64,000 nt of DNA from Crotophaga sulcirostris (lineage: Eukaryota > Chordata > Aves > Cuculiformes > Crotophagidae), in the NCBI GenBank assembly GCA_013397455.1, contig VYZB01000273.1, positions 366,735-430,734 of the forward strand, read 5' to 3'. Below are positions 14,201 to 63,697 of the stretch, piece after piece. How positions within the stretch are numbered: the first letter of the stretch is position 1; the number at the start of each line of letters is the position of its first letter. Below the pieces are notes generated by a model. The model was not told where the DNA came from, ran no database searches, and saw only the letters and a list, made by a program, of their open reading frames with translations. Made by a program: the position numbers and the translations under genes.

Positions 14201-14951
14201 AAGAGACCATATCTACCCCCACCTTGGCTGTGCTCCCCCTCTTTTCCCTCTGCCAAATAAAGCATCCAGCACCCGGTGCCAGCCAGAGAATGGAATTCAT
14301 AAGAAGTGTTTTGAGGATCAGCGCACGGGATCCATCCTACATAAGCTGATTACAGGATTTACTGGACTCCTGACAGTTAACATCACCCAGCCAGAATGCC
14401 AGATGTCAAGCGCTGGAGATACAGCTCTGACAAAACCAGGCTAAGGCAAAAGGCCCTGAGATTATCCACTCTGGAAGGGATGTCACTGAGAGGATGCAAG
14501 TGCCTGCGAACAAGAGCGCTGCAATTATCATGCTGGGAAATGCTAATTGACTTACAGCAAGGAATGCATGACGAGAAGAGGGAAAGACTCTCATCAGCAA
14601 CACTGGTAGCCGAGTTAATTGTGGATTGACTAGACGAGCAAAAGTATTACCATGCAAAGACTGATGAATCACCAAGCCATGCCTGCTGTAAAAACCAGGA
14701 CAACTCCCTCCATCCATGCTATAAAACATCCATCTACAATTACCTCTGGAATTCACCTGCAGGATGGTACTGTGGTACCCAGCCCGGCCACAATCAGAGG
14801 GATGTGACTGGCACTGGTCATGCAAGGCAGATGAAACAAGACAAAGTCATACTCTTACAGCTTTGAATTCCCTTCCTCCCAGCTGGTGCCTGTGTTCTTA
14901 AACATGAGGGACAACTTCATTCTTTGTCATCATAAAACTCCCAATTTTTTG
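11241..14951. other. Intergenic, no gene recognised
   Basis: Unique sequence with the ATT microsatellite. The longest open frame (13914-14444, plus) shows no recognisable domain and no splice-consistent extension, so it is probably chance. Confidence 0.65.
11738..11761. repeat. (ATT)n microsatellite
   Basis: ATT repeats with one G interruption near the right end. Confidence 0.9.
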
Positions 14952-15182
14952 TCATAGAATCAATCATAGAATCATGGAATGGGTTGGGTTGGAAGGGACC
15001 TCAAAGCCCATCCAATTCCAAACCACCTGCCAAGGACAGGGACACCTCCCACTGGATCAGGAGGCTCAGAGCCCCATCCAACCTGGACTTGAACACCTCC
15101 AGGGATGGGGCAGCCACCACTGCTCTGCGTAAACTCACCTCCCCACCCTCAGAGGAAAACATTTCTTCCTCGTATCTAATCC
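14952..15182 (-). mobile_element. CR1 LINE 3' fragment
   Basis: It has a duplicated terminal repeat 'catagaatcaatcatagaat', then 'ggttgggttggaagggacct' and the standard CR1 3' body to 'aacatttcttcctcgtat'. It is close in sequence to the copies at 33.5 and 33.7 kb. Confidence 0.92.
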
Positions 15183-16107
15183 TTGTCTCATATCTAATAT
15201 CTTGTCCTTTTCTTAAAATCTCACCTGAGGAGAGGCAGAATGGGCTGTGGAAATCAGGAGGTTCATACCTACGAAGGGAGCTGAAAACTCTAAATTTAGA
15301 GGTTCAAAACCAACCTGAGAAACAGCAATCTCAGCATTTCATATTTTATTATTTTAAACAAAACTGTGTTTATTGAGGGAGGGAGACTTGACTCACTATC
15401 TGAGCATCTGGGATTACCAGTACAATATTTATGAAAGAGGTTGCAGCACACGGCTCGCTGCAACTGCTCTGATCTCTGCCTGTGGTTCCAGGCTCTACCC
15501 GTGTTACCCTCTGACAGACAGGAAACTAAATGAACCTATTTTCCTGAGATTGCCCTTAGGAATCAACCAGCTGAGTCTTGCAAACCAGCTCTATCTGTGT
15601 GAACCACGTACACTCATCAACCCTGGGACTGTATTTTATTAACCAGAACGCCCATCGGCTTTGCACAGAACCAAGCCCTCGGCGCCCTCCACACCACACA
15701 AACAAACACTGCTGGTTGTCATTCCAAGGACCTTATGGTCAAATTGAACACAAGAAAATGTGTTTGTATACAGGAAACACATCCAAGGAGCCCGTGTCTG
15801 TTCCAAATACCCAGCCCCTGCGAAGGGCAGCACCTCTGGCCCAGCACCTGATGTGCACCTCCACGGCAGGTGGCTGCTATTTACCTCTATTCACTTCTTT
15901 CTGTATGGGTTTTAATGCTTTCTTGTTTTTCTACAGGGTATCCCAACAAACTTTTAAAAAGAGTGAAAAGCTCACTGCCATACCTGTGAGAAACAAAGAG
16001 CAATTTCGTTTTACGGCTGTATAATCACCACAACTGCAGTTTTACAACGCGCCTATAAAATGCGGTCGGGGTTGGATCGCAGCACCTGACGCCGAACACA
16101 ATCGTAC
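15183..16107. other. Intergenic, no gene recognised
   Basis: Unique sequence between two CR1 fragments. Open frames are short and unconvincing. Confidence 0.65.
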
Positions 16108-16736
16108 AATAATGGAATCATTAAGGCTGGAAAAGACTTCTAAGATCATCCAGTCCGACCGTCAGTCCAAAAAAACTGTGCCTCTTAAACCAGGTCCCAA
16201 AGTGCCACACTCACAGGGTTTTTTTTGAACTGCTCCCAGGATGGAGACTCCACCACTGCCCTGGGCAGCCTCTGCCAGGGCTTCAACACTCTGTCAGTAA
16301 AGACATTTTTCCCAATGTCCAATCTAGACCTCCCCTGGTGCAACTTGAGGCCATTTCCTCTCATCCCATCTCTTGCTACTTGGGAGAAGAGCCCAGCACC
16401 CACCTCACCACAACCTCCTTTCCAGGAGCTGCAGAGAGCCATGAGGTCTCCCCTCAGCCCCCTCTTCTCCAGGCTAAACAGCCCCAGGGCCCTCAGCCAC
16501 TCCCAGAACCCCTGTTCTCCAGCCCCTTCCCCAGCTCCGTTCCCTTCTCTGGACGTGCTCCAGCCCCTCAATGTCCTTCTTGGAGTGAGGGGCCCAGAAC
16601 TGAACCCAGGATTTGAGGTGCAGCCTCACCAGCGCTGAGTACAGGGGCACAACCCCTTCCCTGCTCCTGCTGGCCACGCTGTTCCTCATACAGGCCAAGA
16701 TGCCATTGGCCTTCTTGGCCACCGGGGCCACTGCTG
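16108..16736 (-). mobile_element. CR1 LINE fragment, longer (about 630 bp)
   Basis: It begins 'aatggaatcattaaggctgg' and 'aaaagacttctaagatcatc', a different subfamily from the 'ttggaagggacc' copies. It extends through 'gaggccatttcctctcatcc', 'aggtctcccctcagccccct' and 'ccaagatgccattggccttc', well into CR1 sequence 5' of the short tails. It is followed directly by another CR1 tail. Confidence 0.9.
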
Positions 16737-16828
16737 AATACAATCCTAGACTCATCAAGGTCGGAAAAGGCTTCCAAGATCATCCAGTTCAACCGTCAGC
16801 CCAACACCACAGTTCCTGCTAAACCATG
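16737..16828 (-). mobile_element. CR1 LINE 3' tail fragment (about 90 bp)
   Basis: The block 'caaggtcggaaaaggcttcc' and 'aagatcatccagttcaaccg' restarts the CR1 3' end inside or beside another CR1. It is cut off by the next tail at about 16829, so this is a stacked or nested insertion. Confidence 0.8.
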
Positions 16829-17195
16829 TCACAGTATCACAGTATCACAGTATAACCAGGTTGGAAGAGACCTCTGAGATCATCAAGTCCAACCTATAAG
16901 CCAACACTAAACTGCCATGGCACAGGGGTTTTAAACAGCCACCACTGCCCTGGGCGGCCTCTGCCAGTGCTTGGCCTCTCAGTACGGAATTTTTCCCAAT
17001 GTCCAATCTAAACCTCCCCTGGTAACGCTTGAGGCCATTTCCTCTTGTCCCATCACTTGTTCCTTGGGAGAAGAGCCCAGCACCCACCTCACCACAGCCT
17101 CCTTTCCAGAGAGCGAGGAGGTCTCCCCTCAGCCTCCCGGCTGAACACCCAGCGCTTCCCACAGACCTGTGACTTTCACCGAGAGGTTTGGGATC
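16829..17195 (-). mobile_element. CR1 LINE fragment running into assembly gap
   Basis: It starts with three copies of an 8-mer (acagtatc), the typical CR1 terminal microsatellite. 'aaccaggttggaagagacct', 'gaggccatttcctcttgtcc' and 'gaggtctcccctcagcctcc' follow. It continues until the N run, so its 5' end is unknown. Confidence 0.88.
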
Positions 17196-17500
17196 NNNNN
17201 NNNNNNNNNNNNNNNNNNNNNNNNNNNNNNNNNNNNNNNNNNNNNNNNNNNNNNNNNNNNNNNNNNNNNNNNNNNNNNNNNNNNNNNNNNNNNNNNNNNN
17301 NNNNNNNNNNNNNNNNNNNNNNNNNNNNNNNNNNNNNNNNNNNNNNNNNNNNNNNNNNNNNNNNNNNNNNNNNNNNNNNNNNNNNNNNNNNNNNNNNNNN
17401 NNNNNNNNNNNNNNNNNNNNNNNNNNNNNNNNNNNNNNNNNNNNNNNNNNNNNNNNNNNNNNNNNNNNNNNNNNNNNNNNNNNNNNNNNNNNNNNNNNNN
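17196..17500. other. Assembly gap, 305 Ns
   Basis: A continuous run of N sits between two CR1 fragments. Any apparent reading frame across it is meaningless. The missing sequence is probably CR1-derived, because both edges are. Confidence 0.99.
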
Positions 17501-17622
17501 CCACCCCCTGCCATGGGCAGGGACACCTCCCACTGCATCAGGGGGCTCCAAGCCCCATCCAACCTGGCCTGGAACACCTCCAGGGGTGGGGCAGCCACCA
17601 CTGCTCTGGGCAGCCTAAATAA
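17501..17622 (-). mobile_element. CR1 LINE fragment, 3' end lost in gap
   Basis: It resumes right after the gap at 'ccaccccctgccatgggcag' and reads 'acctcccactgcatcagggg' through 'ccaccactgctctgggcagc'. This is the young 'ttggaagggacc' type, whereas the CR1 on the other side of the gap is the other subfamily. The gap therefore hides a junction. Confidence 0.9.
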
Positions 17623-17699
17623 CGCTGAGATAACGCTGAAAAGCTTACGTGAAAATTAATGCCATTTTTCTGTTTGGAACAGAAACAGCTCCCCCCGGT

Positions 17700-18118
17700 T
17701 TCATGTCACCAGCAAACTTAGTAAACTCTCGAGTCCTGGATCCAGGTCATTTATGAAGATATTAAATAGCACTGGCCCCAAGATGGATCCTTGTGGAACC
17801 CCACTAGGGACTGGTCGCCAGCCCGACGTGACCCCATCCACTGCGACCCTTTGAGCCCGATCCACCAGCCAATTGCTCACCCACTGCATTGTGTGTTTAT
17901 CCAGCTGGATGCTGGACGTTTTAGTTTTGTTTATGAGGATACTATGAGAGACCAGATCAAAGGCCTTGCTGAAATCTAGAAAGATCACATCAACTGGTTT
18001 TCCTTGGTTGACCAGGTGGGTGACCCCATCATAGAAGGAAATTGACAGGCAGGGCCTCCTCTTTATAAACCCCTGCTGGCTGGGACCAACGACTGTGTTG
18101 TGTTTCAGGTGTTTTTCA
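17700..18118 (-). pseudogene. CR1 ORF2 fragment, reverse transcriptase region
   Basis: On the minus strand this reads '[11 protein letters not shown]', '[17 protein letters not shown]', '[17 protein letters not shown]' and 'FINDLD', the conserved core motifs of a LINE reverse transcriptase as found in CR1. It is an isolated piece. The frame is lost just where the catalytic FADD box would be expected, and neither end of the element is attached. It begins about 100 bp past the candidate KIF5C poly(A) signal. Confidence 0.92.
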
Positions 18119-18220
18119 GCAGCACTCCTGTGTGACCCAGGCACGGGCACAGCACCCCTGGGAGCAGAGCTGCTGTCCAGACGTGTCACACCACATGCAC
18201 ACCACAAAGTTTAGTTCAGT

Positions 18221-18226
18221 TTTATT
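18221..18226 (-). terminator. Candidate distal poly(A) signal AATAAA
   Basis: TTTATT on the plus strand reads AATAAA on the gene strand. It sits about 3.7 kb into the inferred 3'UTR, and a CR1 fragment begins about 100 bp further downstream. It is the best placed distal signal. Other AATAAA hexamers occur upstream. Confidence 0.45.
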
Positions 18227-20133
18227 TTCCACTGTAACGGTTTTCGAATGATACATCATGCAGTCTGCCAGTGTATCCATCCATCTCTGATAGGATTTTA
18301 GAATGAAGATAAAAGACTTATCTCCACGGGATGGGGAAGGAGGGTTCAGATCTGCTATCAAGAGTTTAATACATTTCAGCATCGTTTGATGCAATGGCAA
18401 AAAGTTTCCCCTTGTTACCAGCAAAACGTGTCCACAATTTATTTTTTTCCTAAATTGAACACTACTGTAAAGATACATAGAGCCCAGAGAATACACATCT
18501 GTAGGACACGTTACACACTTTACAAACTAGACATGTATAATTCTACAGAATGCCTCAACCCCCGTGGTTCTCCCACAACCGTAAGTGTTTCAATGGACAA
18601 GATTGTGAGAGCGAGAGAGGAACTGGTGGAGCGGTGTTCCATCCTGCACGGCGGATGTTCTCCAGTGCACTTCGCAGTTCAGACAGGCACAGTGAAGACA
18701 AAAATCAAAGCAAGGGCAGATTAAGATTATCCTGCCAATTTACTTTTGGGTTCCTTCTATTTCCAATCAAGATGTACCTCATTCCTGTTTATGCAAGGTC
18801 CTTCTCCTCCAATAATGGAAATTTGATCAGGACTTTTCCTTCTGGACCTGCATGACCATTTGGGTTTAATATCCATTTATTCAAATGAAACAATGCTCAT
18901 CTTAAAATTCTCTATTTCCTATATTTCCAAGCCTTCTTTACCAAATTTCAGGTAAATGTGCATCTTAGTCCACTAGGCTTCATAAAATGAAATTTAAAAT
19001 TTATTGATAAGGCAGAAATTTTTGTAGTGAGGTTTTTTTTACTTAGTTTTCAGCATATTCAGGATAATCCACTCTCACCCTCGTTAAGTAAAATACAAAC
19101 TTAAAAATGGATCAGCCAAGATCTTTCCAGGTTTAACACTTTCCTTGCTTTTGAGCAAACAAGTTGATGAAACGTGAACTCAAGGACAAACACAAGATAT
19201 TTGAACATATCATTAAGAGAAGCTCAAATGAGCCGGAAATACTTTTTAATTACTAGCAAAAAAGAACAATATGCACTTCAGTTCCATCTGGAGTATGCTT
19301 TCCATTTGTCAATGGTATTCCCACCAAAATTTGCCCCATGCAATGACATTTGAGATGTGAAATTTAATTTGCACTATACAAATCACAGCTTTAAAATTAG
19401 CTTGGAATAAATATAACACAACATTCAAAGAGCAAAGAAAGTAAGGTAGCATCAAGCAGTGGAAACAGCAAGAGACAGGATTTGCTCTCTGCAGAGCAGA
19501 GGCGTGGGCTTCATTTCTATGTATAAAATGTGTAAGACTTAAAAACGGTACAAAAGTTGAATATACAATACGCAATACAAACCTAAGTCGCCTAATTAAA
19601 ATAGGCTTCCAAACTGAGAACCTGTATTTAAGCAGAGTAGGTTCAATTGGCAGAATTAATGATTTCCAATTGAGTAACTTATTTTTGAGAATTTTAGCCT
19701 CAGGCATCTTTTCAGCATTTCAGTTACAGAAGGCCCTCCTACTGTCTTGATGTAAAAGTTAACTTGGAGGATCTTACCTTGGTTTAACCTGGTGAACTGA
19801 CTGGCTGATCAGCACCAGCACAATTAAGAAATGTCAAAGCTAACTTATTACTCAAGCAGAAGAAAGCCATCTAAACACAACTATTGGTGATGGTGTGAGG
19901 AATTTAATACATTTTTTTTTAAGCTAATGCTGCATCTACACTAGACTTCCATACCGAACCTTGAATTCAAGAGACAGAACAGAAGTTTTACTACAGTACA
20001 AAATCTCTGACAGTTTGGTATCTTTTCCAAGACAACTGTTTTAGAACCAAAACAAAAGGATCGTTAGTTCATAGTAGAAACTTCAGCTCTGAACAGCTGA
20101 TAAGATAGCACAGAGTAGTTCTGAATTAGTGAT

Positions 20134-20139
20134 TTTATT
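20134..20139 (-). terminator. Candidate proximal poly(A) signal AATAAA
   Basis: AATAAA on the minus strand is followed by a T/G-containing stretch. If used, it would give a 3'UTR of about 1.8 kb instead of 3.7 kb. Use cannot be decided from sequence; a further AATAAA lies at 19000-19005. Confidence 0.3.
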
Positions 20140-22519
20140 AAAGATTGCATATGACAAGTTCACAGTTCATTCTTCTGGCAGTGCACATGCACATGAAGAA
20201 AGAAAATATAAAACTTTGAAAAATACAAAATAAATTAAATACATGCAGATTTGCAACTTCATTATATATTTTTTAGCAAAATGCCCCCCAAAATAGTGCA
20301 ACATTAAAAAAAACCAGTTAAATTAAGTCCAACTTACTTTGCAACAACCTAAATAATTTCAATAGAAAAAAAATACCAACAGTCAATTCACAAACTTTCA
20401 AAATGTTCTACAGTAACTAAACAGTCCTACGTCTACTGACAAACACATTCAGAAATTAAAAGAAAAATTAATCTCAAATTAAATAAGAGCAAACATCTGC
20501 AAAATAGGACTTGATGGCTACGCTCAGCCGCAACCTTCCTAGAACCCACACATGGGTCGGACGCCTCATGCTATGCACAGCTGAACAGGGAGATGCGTGT
20601 GGCACAGAAGCGGGAGGCAGGGAGGAGGAGCACCAGCTTCTGCCTGCCAGGGAACCTTCCCAGAACGATTCCAGTGCCCCCTTGCTGAGAAGATGGAAAC
20701 CTTCTGTCTGGCACGAGAGATCCAAGAGAGGCAGGAGGTCTCATCCTTACCTCCGTGAGCACAAGCGTATCGTCTCGTCCCTGGGACGACTCGTGTACCG
20801 TAACTTAGACACACATTCATTTCCCCTCGCAATATGCTCTTCACCTCCTGTCAAATGTATTCCCAAATTTGGTCTGCACAGGACAGCTCAAGCATGTAAC
20901 TCTCACCTCCTTTTGGACTCTCTCTAGAGTTTTTTTTAAGGTAGGGTTTAGGGGATTTTTTTTTCTTTGATTCTTTAAGGTAGCGTCTGTTCTGGCAGGG
21001 ACTGTTCACTCCGGTATCTGAATTCCGGTGAGGACAGATCGGGGCTTGCCAAAGGCATGGGGGAATGGGAAAAGGGGGGGGATGCTTGTCAGCTTTTCCA
21101 AGACCACATTTCCACAGCATTCTGAAAGCCTTCAAACCTTCATTGAGATCAATGCTCACTAACACGTGGCTAGCCATCACATTCCAGGAAAACCCACCAC
21201 CATAGGGAGAACTCCAAGCAGATTGGATCTTAATTTTAAGATAGGTCACACAGATATATTCCTGTAACTACCAAACTTCAAAACCTAGATCTATACTAAC
21301 AGATTTCTCTGCATCCCATTTGATCTTTACCAGGTACTGCATTAAAGGTTATTTTATACAGTCCAAAGATTTTATCAGGATATTACAAATGGTTCTTTGG
21401 GGAAATTTGCTTCTGAAAATGTAAGCAGTAAAATTAAACCATATAGCAGCACATTTTCATCCCCTAAAAATATAAAATAATATGTATATTATACAGTAAA
21501 TCAGTCATGACAGAGCACAATCACCTGCCTTTGATGGCACTTGGTCATTGAATAATTAATTTTTTGATGCCAGAAGTCAGGATTTACTGATGCAACAGAG
21601 GACTTCGAAAAAGCATCAATCTGAGTGTAGGAGCCCCAACCTAACCAGCGCCAAGGGGTCAAATGCAGTCAGTGAGAGATTCTGAGTGGCAGACTTCCTA
21701 TCGTTACTTAGATGGTTATGTTAAATACATTGTACAAGTATCTGTAGAAGAGTTGAGCTGAACACTTCTGTACACGTGGAGATCCTACGAAGCTCAAAAT
21801 ACCTGGGACCAGTGCATTGCAGATGGCTGTAGGAAGCGCAGGATGAAGAGGATGTGGATCGGGTGGAAGAGGGGACAAAAAGAAACTAGTGACTTAATGA
21901 CAGTCTTTAACATGCTAAGTGGAATTGACCTGTCAGGAGAGAGAGCAAGAAGGGAACAATAATTAGTGGATGCTTGAGATTAGAAAGCAGACATGCAACG
22001 TGGCAATCAACTGATACCTACACATCCCAGAATTCCCAGAGCACAGGAACCCAAGAGCCATAACAGCAGAAACAAGTCACGTCAAGCCCAGTTTTAACAA
22101 TTCATGAAATGAGGGTCTCAGTTACTAAGTCGTGGTGAGGAATTTTGCCAGATCTATATTTAAAGTTTCCAGCCCGCAAACTGGCACAGTCACGTGGTGA
22201 AAACAGCACAGGCAATACTGGCTGTAGCCGAGGGGCAGGCTGCTGGGTTAATAAATCATCACCGACCAGTCTAACAGTAATAAATATCTGTTATCTTTAC
22301 TGTGAATGATGAATGAATGCAAAACAAATTCCCCCTCATCCTGGTATAAACTTTTAATTCCAGAGTTTGGGTATGTTACGTGACAGCAAACATTTACATA
22401 GAAACCCCACCTTTATTTACTGCCGCTAAATGAATATAAAAGAAAGGTTTGTTCTGATTCTGGCTTTGTAGAACTGCACCATTCACCAGCACGGTTTTGC
22501 AGAGCATAGAAATGCAGTG

Positions 22520-22744
22520 TTTCACCACCCTCAGCATAAAAAATTTCCTCCTTATATCCAGTCTAAATCTCCTCTGTTTTAGTTTAAAATCATTGCCCTT
22601 TGTCCTATTGCAACAGGCCCTGCCAAAAAGTCTGTCCCCATTTTTCTTTCAGGCCCCTTTCAGTACTGGAGGTTGCTCTAAGGTCTCCCTGGAGCCTTCT
22701 CTTCCCCGGGCTGAACAATCCCAACTCTCTCAGCCTTTCTAATT
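22520..22744 (-). mobile_element. CR1 LINE internal fragment in intron 25
   Basis: Reverse-complement CR1 blocks 'ccaccctcagcataaaaaat', 'tcattgccctttgtcctatt', 'aggtctccctggagccttct' and 'ccaactctctcagcctttct' are present. The 3' tail is missing, so this is an older or truncated copy. Confidence 0.88.
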
Positions 22745-23393
22745 TCACAGCAGATGGTCTATTAAAAGCCGATCCACTTTAAGCAGGTATCAGCCTTATT
22801 TCCCACAGAGCAGCTGTTACGATACATATTTGAAAATATTTTACGTGCCTCTGTATCGCACTCTTTTCGCTTTGCTCTTTCACAGAGGTGGGAATGCAAT
22901 GAAGTAGAAAGGCAGAGGCTACCTTGCGTGTGAGATGGAAAAGCCAATTTCAGTTTAGAATGAACTAATGCACAAAACCACTCAGCAAAGACTCTCCCTA
23001 ATTCAGCCACAGCACAACTACGTTGCTTGCAGCTGCAGGGCTCACGGAAAACACAATGAACAGAAACAACCCACACAACACAATAACAGCTTGACTGTGA
23101 CGTGATGGATGGTTTGCATGCGTGCATGACATGAAACGGTCCCCCAAAAAAAAAAAAAAAAGAAAAAGAAAAAAACACCCAGGAATGCCGAGTGCCTAAA
23201 GGAAACCACATACTCTCAGAAATGAGTCATAAGCCATAATTAATCCTCAAGAAGGAAAGAAACGCTAAACTTTGAGGGACAACTTTGCAGTCCACTGGCT
23301 GCTTTTGACAGCCACTCACTACCATCCAACTCTGTATGCCTGTAAAATAAATTTATCATCTAAAATAACAGTAAATGTGAAAGATCTCAGAAA

Positions 23394-23737
23394 CAGAATC
23401 ATAGAATAGTTTGGTTGGAAAAGACCTTTGAGATCGAGTCCAACCATCCCTGTCCACTACTAAACCACATCCCTGAGCACCTCATCTGCCCATCTTCTAA
23501 ACACCTCCAGGGATGGGGACTCCACCACCTCCCTAGCAGCCTCTGCCAGGGCCTGAAAACCCTTTCAGTGAAGAAATTTTTCCTGATGTCTGATCTCAGC
23601 CTGCCCCAATGCAACTTGAGGCCATTTCCTCTCGTCCTCACTGCTGGCTCCTGTGCCGCTGTGCACCACCACCCCCAGGTCCTTCTCTGGCAGGCAGGTT
23701 TCCAGCCGCTCTTCCCCAAGCCTGGAGCGCTGTACGG
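23394..23737 (-). mobile_element. CR1 LINE 3' fragment in intron 25
   Basis: It has the terminal 'cagaatcatagaatagtttg', then 'gttggaaaagacctttgaga', 'aacacctccagggatgggga' and 'gaggccatttcctctcgtcc'. It ends with the block 'ctcttccccaagcctggagc'. It is the subfamily with 'ttggaaaagacc'. A 16-T run follows at 23815-23830. Confidence 0.92.
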
Positions 23738-24347
23738 GTTTGTTGCAATAATAAATGAGAGGGTAGGGTACATGAAGTAGTCCCATGGGAATACGCTGCT
23801 CATCTTGCATTTACTTTTTTTTTTTTTTTTCTGAAGAGAGCTGAATAATAGTGCAAAGCAAAAGAAATGAGAGTAAAGTTTGCCAACTTGTGGCACTCAA
23901 ATTTGGAGAGTTCTGTGCTGCTGTCATTATGGTTGCTCTATCCCTCTGCCAGGCTGGAATATCACAACATGGAAACACATTCGTGTTACAGAAAGCACAA
24001 AGTTATATTGGCAGAAGGAACCTCTGGAACTCTATTTTTACTATGTGAGTTTCACACCTCTATGTGTGAATTTCACTATAGACTTACCAGAACATTTCAG
24101 TTTATTAAAAAAGTTTAAGCGATAAGTAATTAAAATAAAAACTCTCAGCAGCAGCTTGTAAAGCATTCTAACAAGGCACTTCTCACTTAAATTGTTGTTT
24201 TTCACAGTTAAATTCTCAGCAAACAAATTCTATTTATCATCATAGCAAGAAACACTGTGGGTCTTCTAAAAGCAAGACTGAAATTGAAGAGAACTGGGTG
24301 ATGAGGGAAAAAACAGATAAGTAAGTTACTTTGGCCTTACTTCTTGT

Positions 24348-62633
<38,286 letters not shown>

Positions 62634-63290
62634 CTGCAAGGAGAAGGAAGCCAATTAAAAATCATATTGATGTCTTAAAGCTGGATTATCAGCATTTCAC
62701 AAGTCTTCTACAATTTTGAAACTCAATTAGAAAACAGCTTGTGCAATAAAGAATGGAAAAAAATACGACATACCTAGAAAAACCCAAACATAACTAAATC
62801 TTAATCAGAGAATTACAGAATTACTGACATCTCTCTCACTTTCCTGGAAAAGAAAAATCCCTCTGGACACCAGATTCTATCCAATTTACCTGTGTAACAT
62901 GGAAATGCATTTTAAACCATCAAGTAACATAGAGGAAATTAAACAAACTCATGCTTTTTCTACTGCTGTAACACCCTCAACAGTTCATGGTCTCATTAAT
63001 TTCCAAGCCTGCCTGCAAAGCAGGAGGGCAAAGCAAGAAGAAAGTCAAACAAACAGGAATTTGCTTTATTGAAAATATACTTCTCCCCAGGCAGAATGAA
63101 TAATATCACATCGCATTAAAATGTAAAAATATCCAATTTTAACTTTGCAGTGGTTAACGGCCATAGCAGCTTTCAGAAACCAAGAGGGCTGTAAACCAGC
63201 TGGTTCATAGACATTGTCTCACGTCCATTCACTGCAGCTGAAAGGATTACTGGATGGGCTTGCTCCAGGCAGGGGAACTTGATGTCTTAA

Positions 63291-63345
63291 ATCATAGAAT
63301 CATCTGGTTGGAAAAGACCTTTGAGATCATCAAGTCCAACCGTAG
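63291..63345 (-). mobile_element. CR1 3' tail fragment in intron 2
   Basis: The sequence 'atcatagaatcatctggttg' followed by 'gaaaagacctttgagatcat' and 'caagtccaaccg' is a short CR1 3' end in the gene orientation. Confidence 0.88.
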
Positions 63346-63569
63346 ACCGCAGGAGCACCTACTGATGCAGCATTGATGTAAAGAAGAGTAATACTTATTA
63401 CAGTTGCTAATGAAGAACACAGGAAACCTTCAGACTGAAAAGCAGTGGTGACCCCATCCTGCCCACATCATCCTCCTCAGAAAGACCCCCCTTATTTTCC
63501 ACTAAAACCCCAATGTATATTCAGCAACATCTTTGGAAGACATGGAAGTATTAACAGAAGAAAAACAGG

Positions 63570-63697
63570 GATTCGAGGTGCAGTGTCATCGGCGCCGAGT
63601 TCGTGGGGACAATCCCTTCCCTGGCCCTGCTGACCACACCATGGTTGATCAAAGCCAGGATGCTGTTGGCTTTATTGGCCACTTGGTCACACTGCTG
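63570..63697 (-). mobile_element. CR1 internal fragment in intron 2
   Basis: The blocks 'attcgaggtgcagtgtcatc', 'ccagcc'-like sequence, 'ccaggatgctgttggcttta' and 'ttggccacttggtcacactg' match the CR1 region 5' of the short tails. It could belong to the same insertion as the tail at 63291, with the middle lost. Confidence 0.8.

Larger units (their letters stand above)
18205..21929 (-). other. KIF5C: Inferred KIF5C 3'UTR exon (exon 26)
   Basis: A strong acceptor (long pyrimidine tract then 'ctgacag') lies at 21930-21931, downstream of the donor after the stop. From there to about 18.2 kb I found no recognisable repeat or coding signal, and AT-rich sequence with several candidate poly(A) signals. 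The size (about 3.7 kb) and 26-exon structure fit my recollection of mammalian KIF5C. The boundaries are inference without transcript evidence. Confidence 0.55.
21930..24340 (-). other. KIF5C: KIF5C intron 25 (inferred, within 3'UTR)
   Basis: It is bounded by a GTAAGG donor six bases after the stop codon and a pyrimidine-rich AG acceptor. It holds two CR1 fragments, an A-rich stretch near 23145-23175 and a T run. The last junction is so close to the stop that nonsense-mediated decay would not be expected. Confidence 0.55.

Noticed and set aside
13914..14444. 176-codon open frame on the plus strand
   Set aside because: There is no recognisable domain, no biased composition and no flanking splice or promoter signal. 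Similar lengths are expected by chance in a window this size.
1..17000. LYPD6B, the gene expected downstream of KIF5C by mammalian synteny
   Set aside because: I looked for its signal peptide and cysteine-rich Ly6/uPAR exon and found nothing convincing on either strand. Non-coding first exons cannot be excluded.
16845..17659. Long open frames crossing 17196-17500
   Set aside because: They consist mostly of undetermined residues from the N gap, and the rest is CR1 sequence.
18999..19005. AATAAA as the KIF5C 3' end
   Set aside because: It is one of several such hexamers in AT-rich sequence with no distinguishing context, so it is listed only as a possibility in the UTR discussion.
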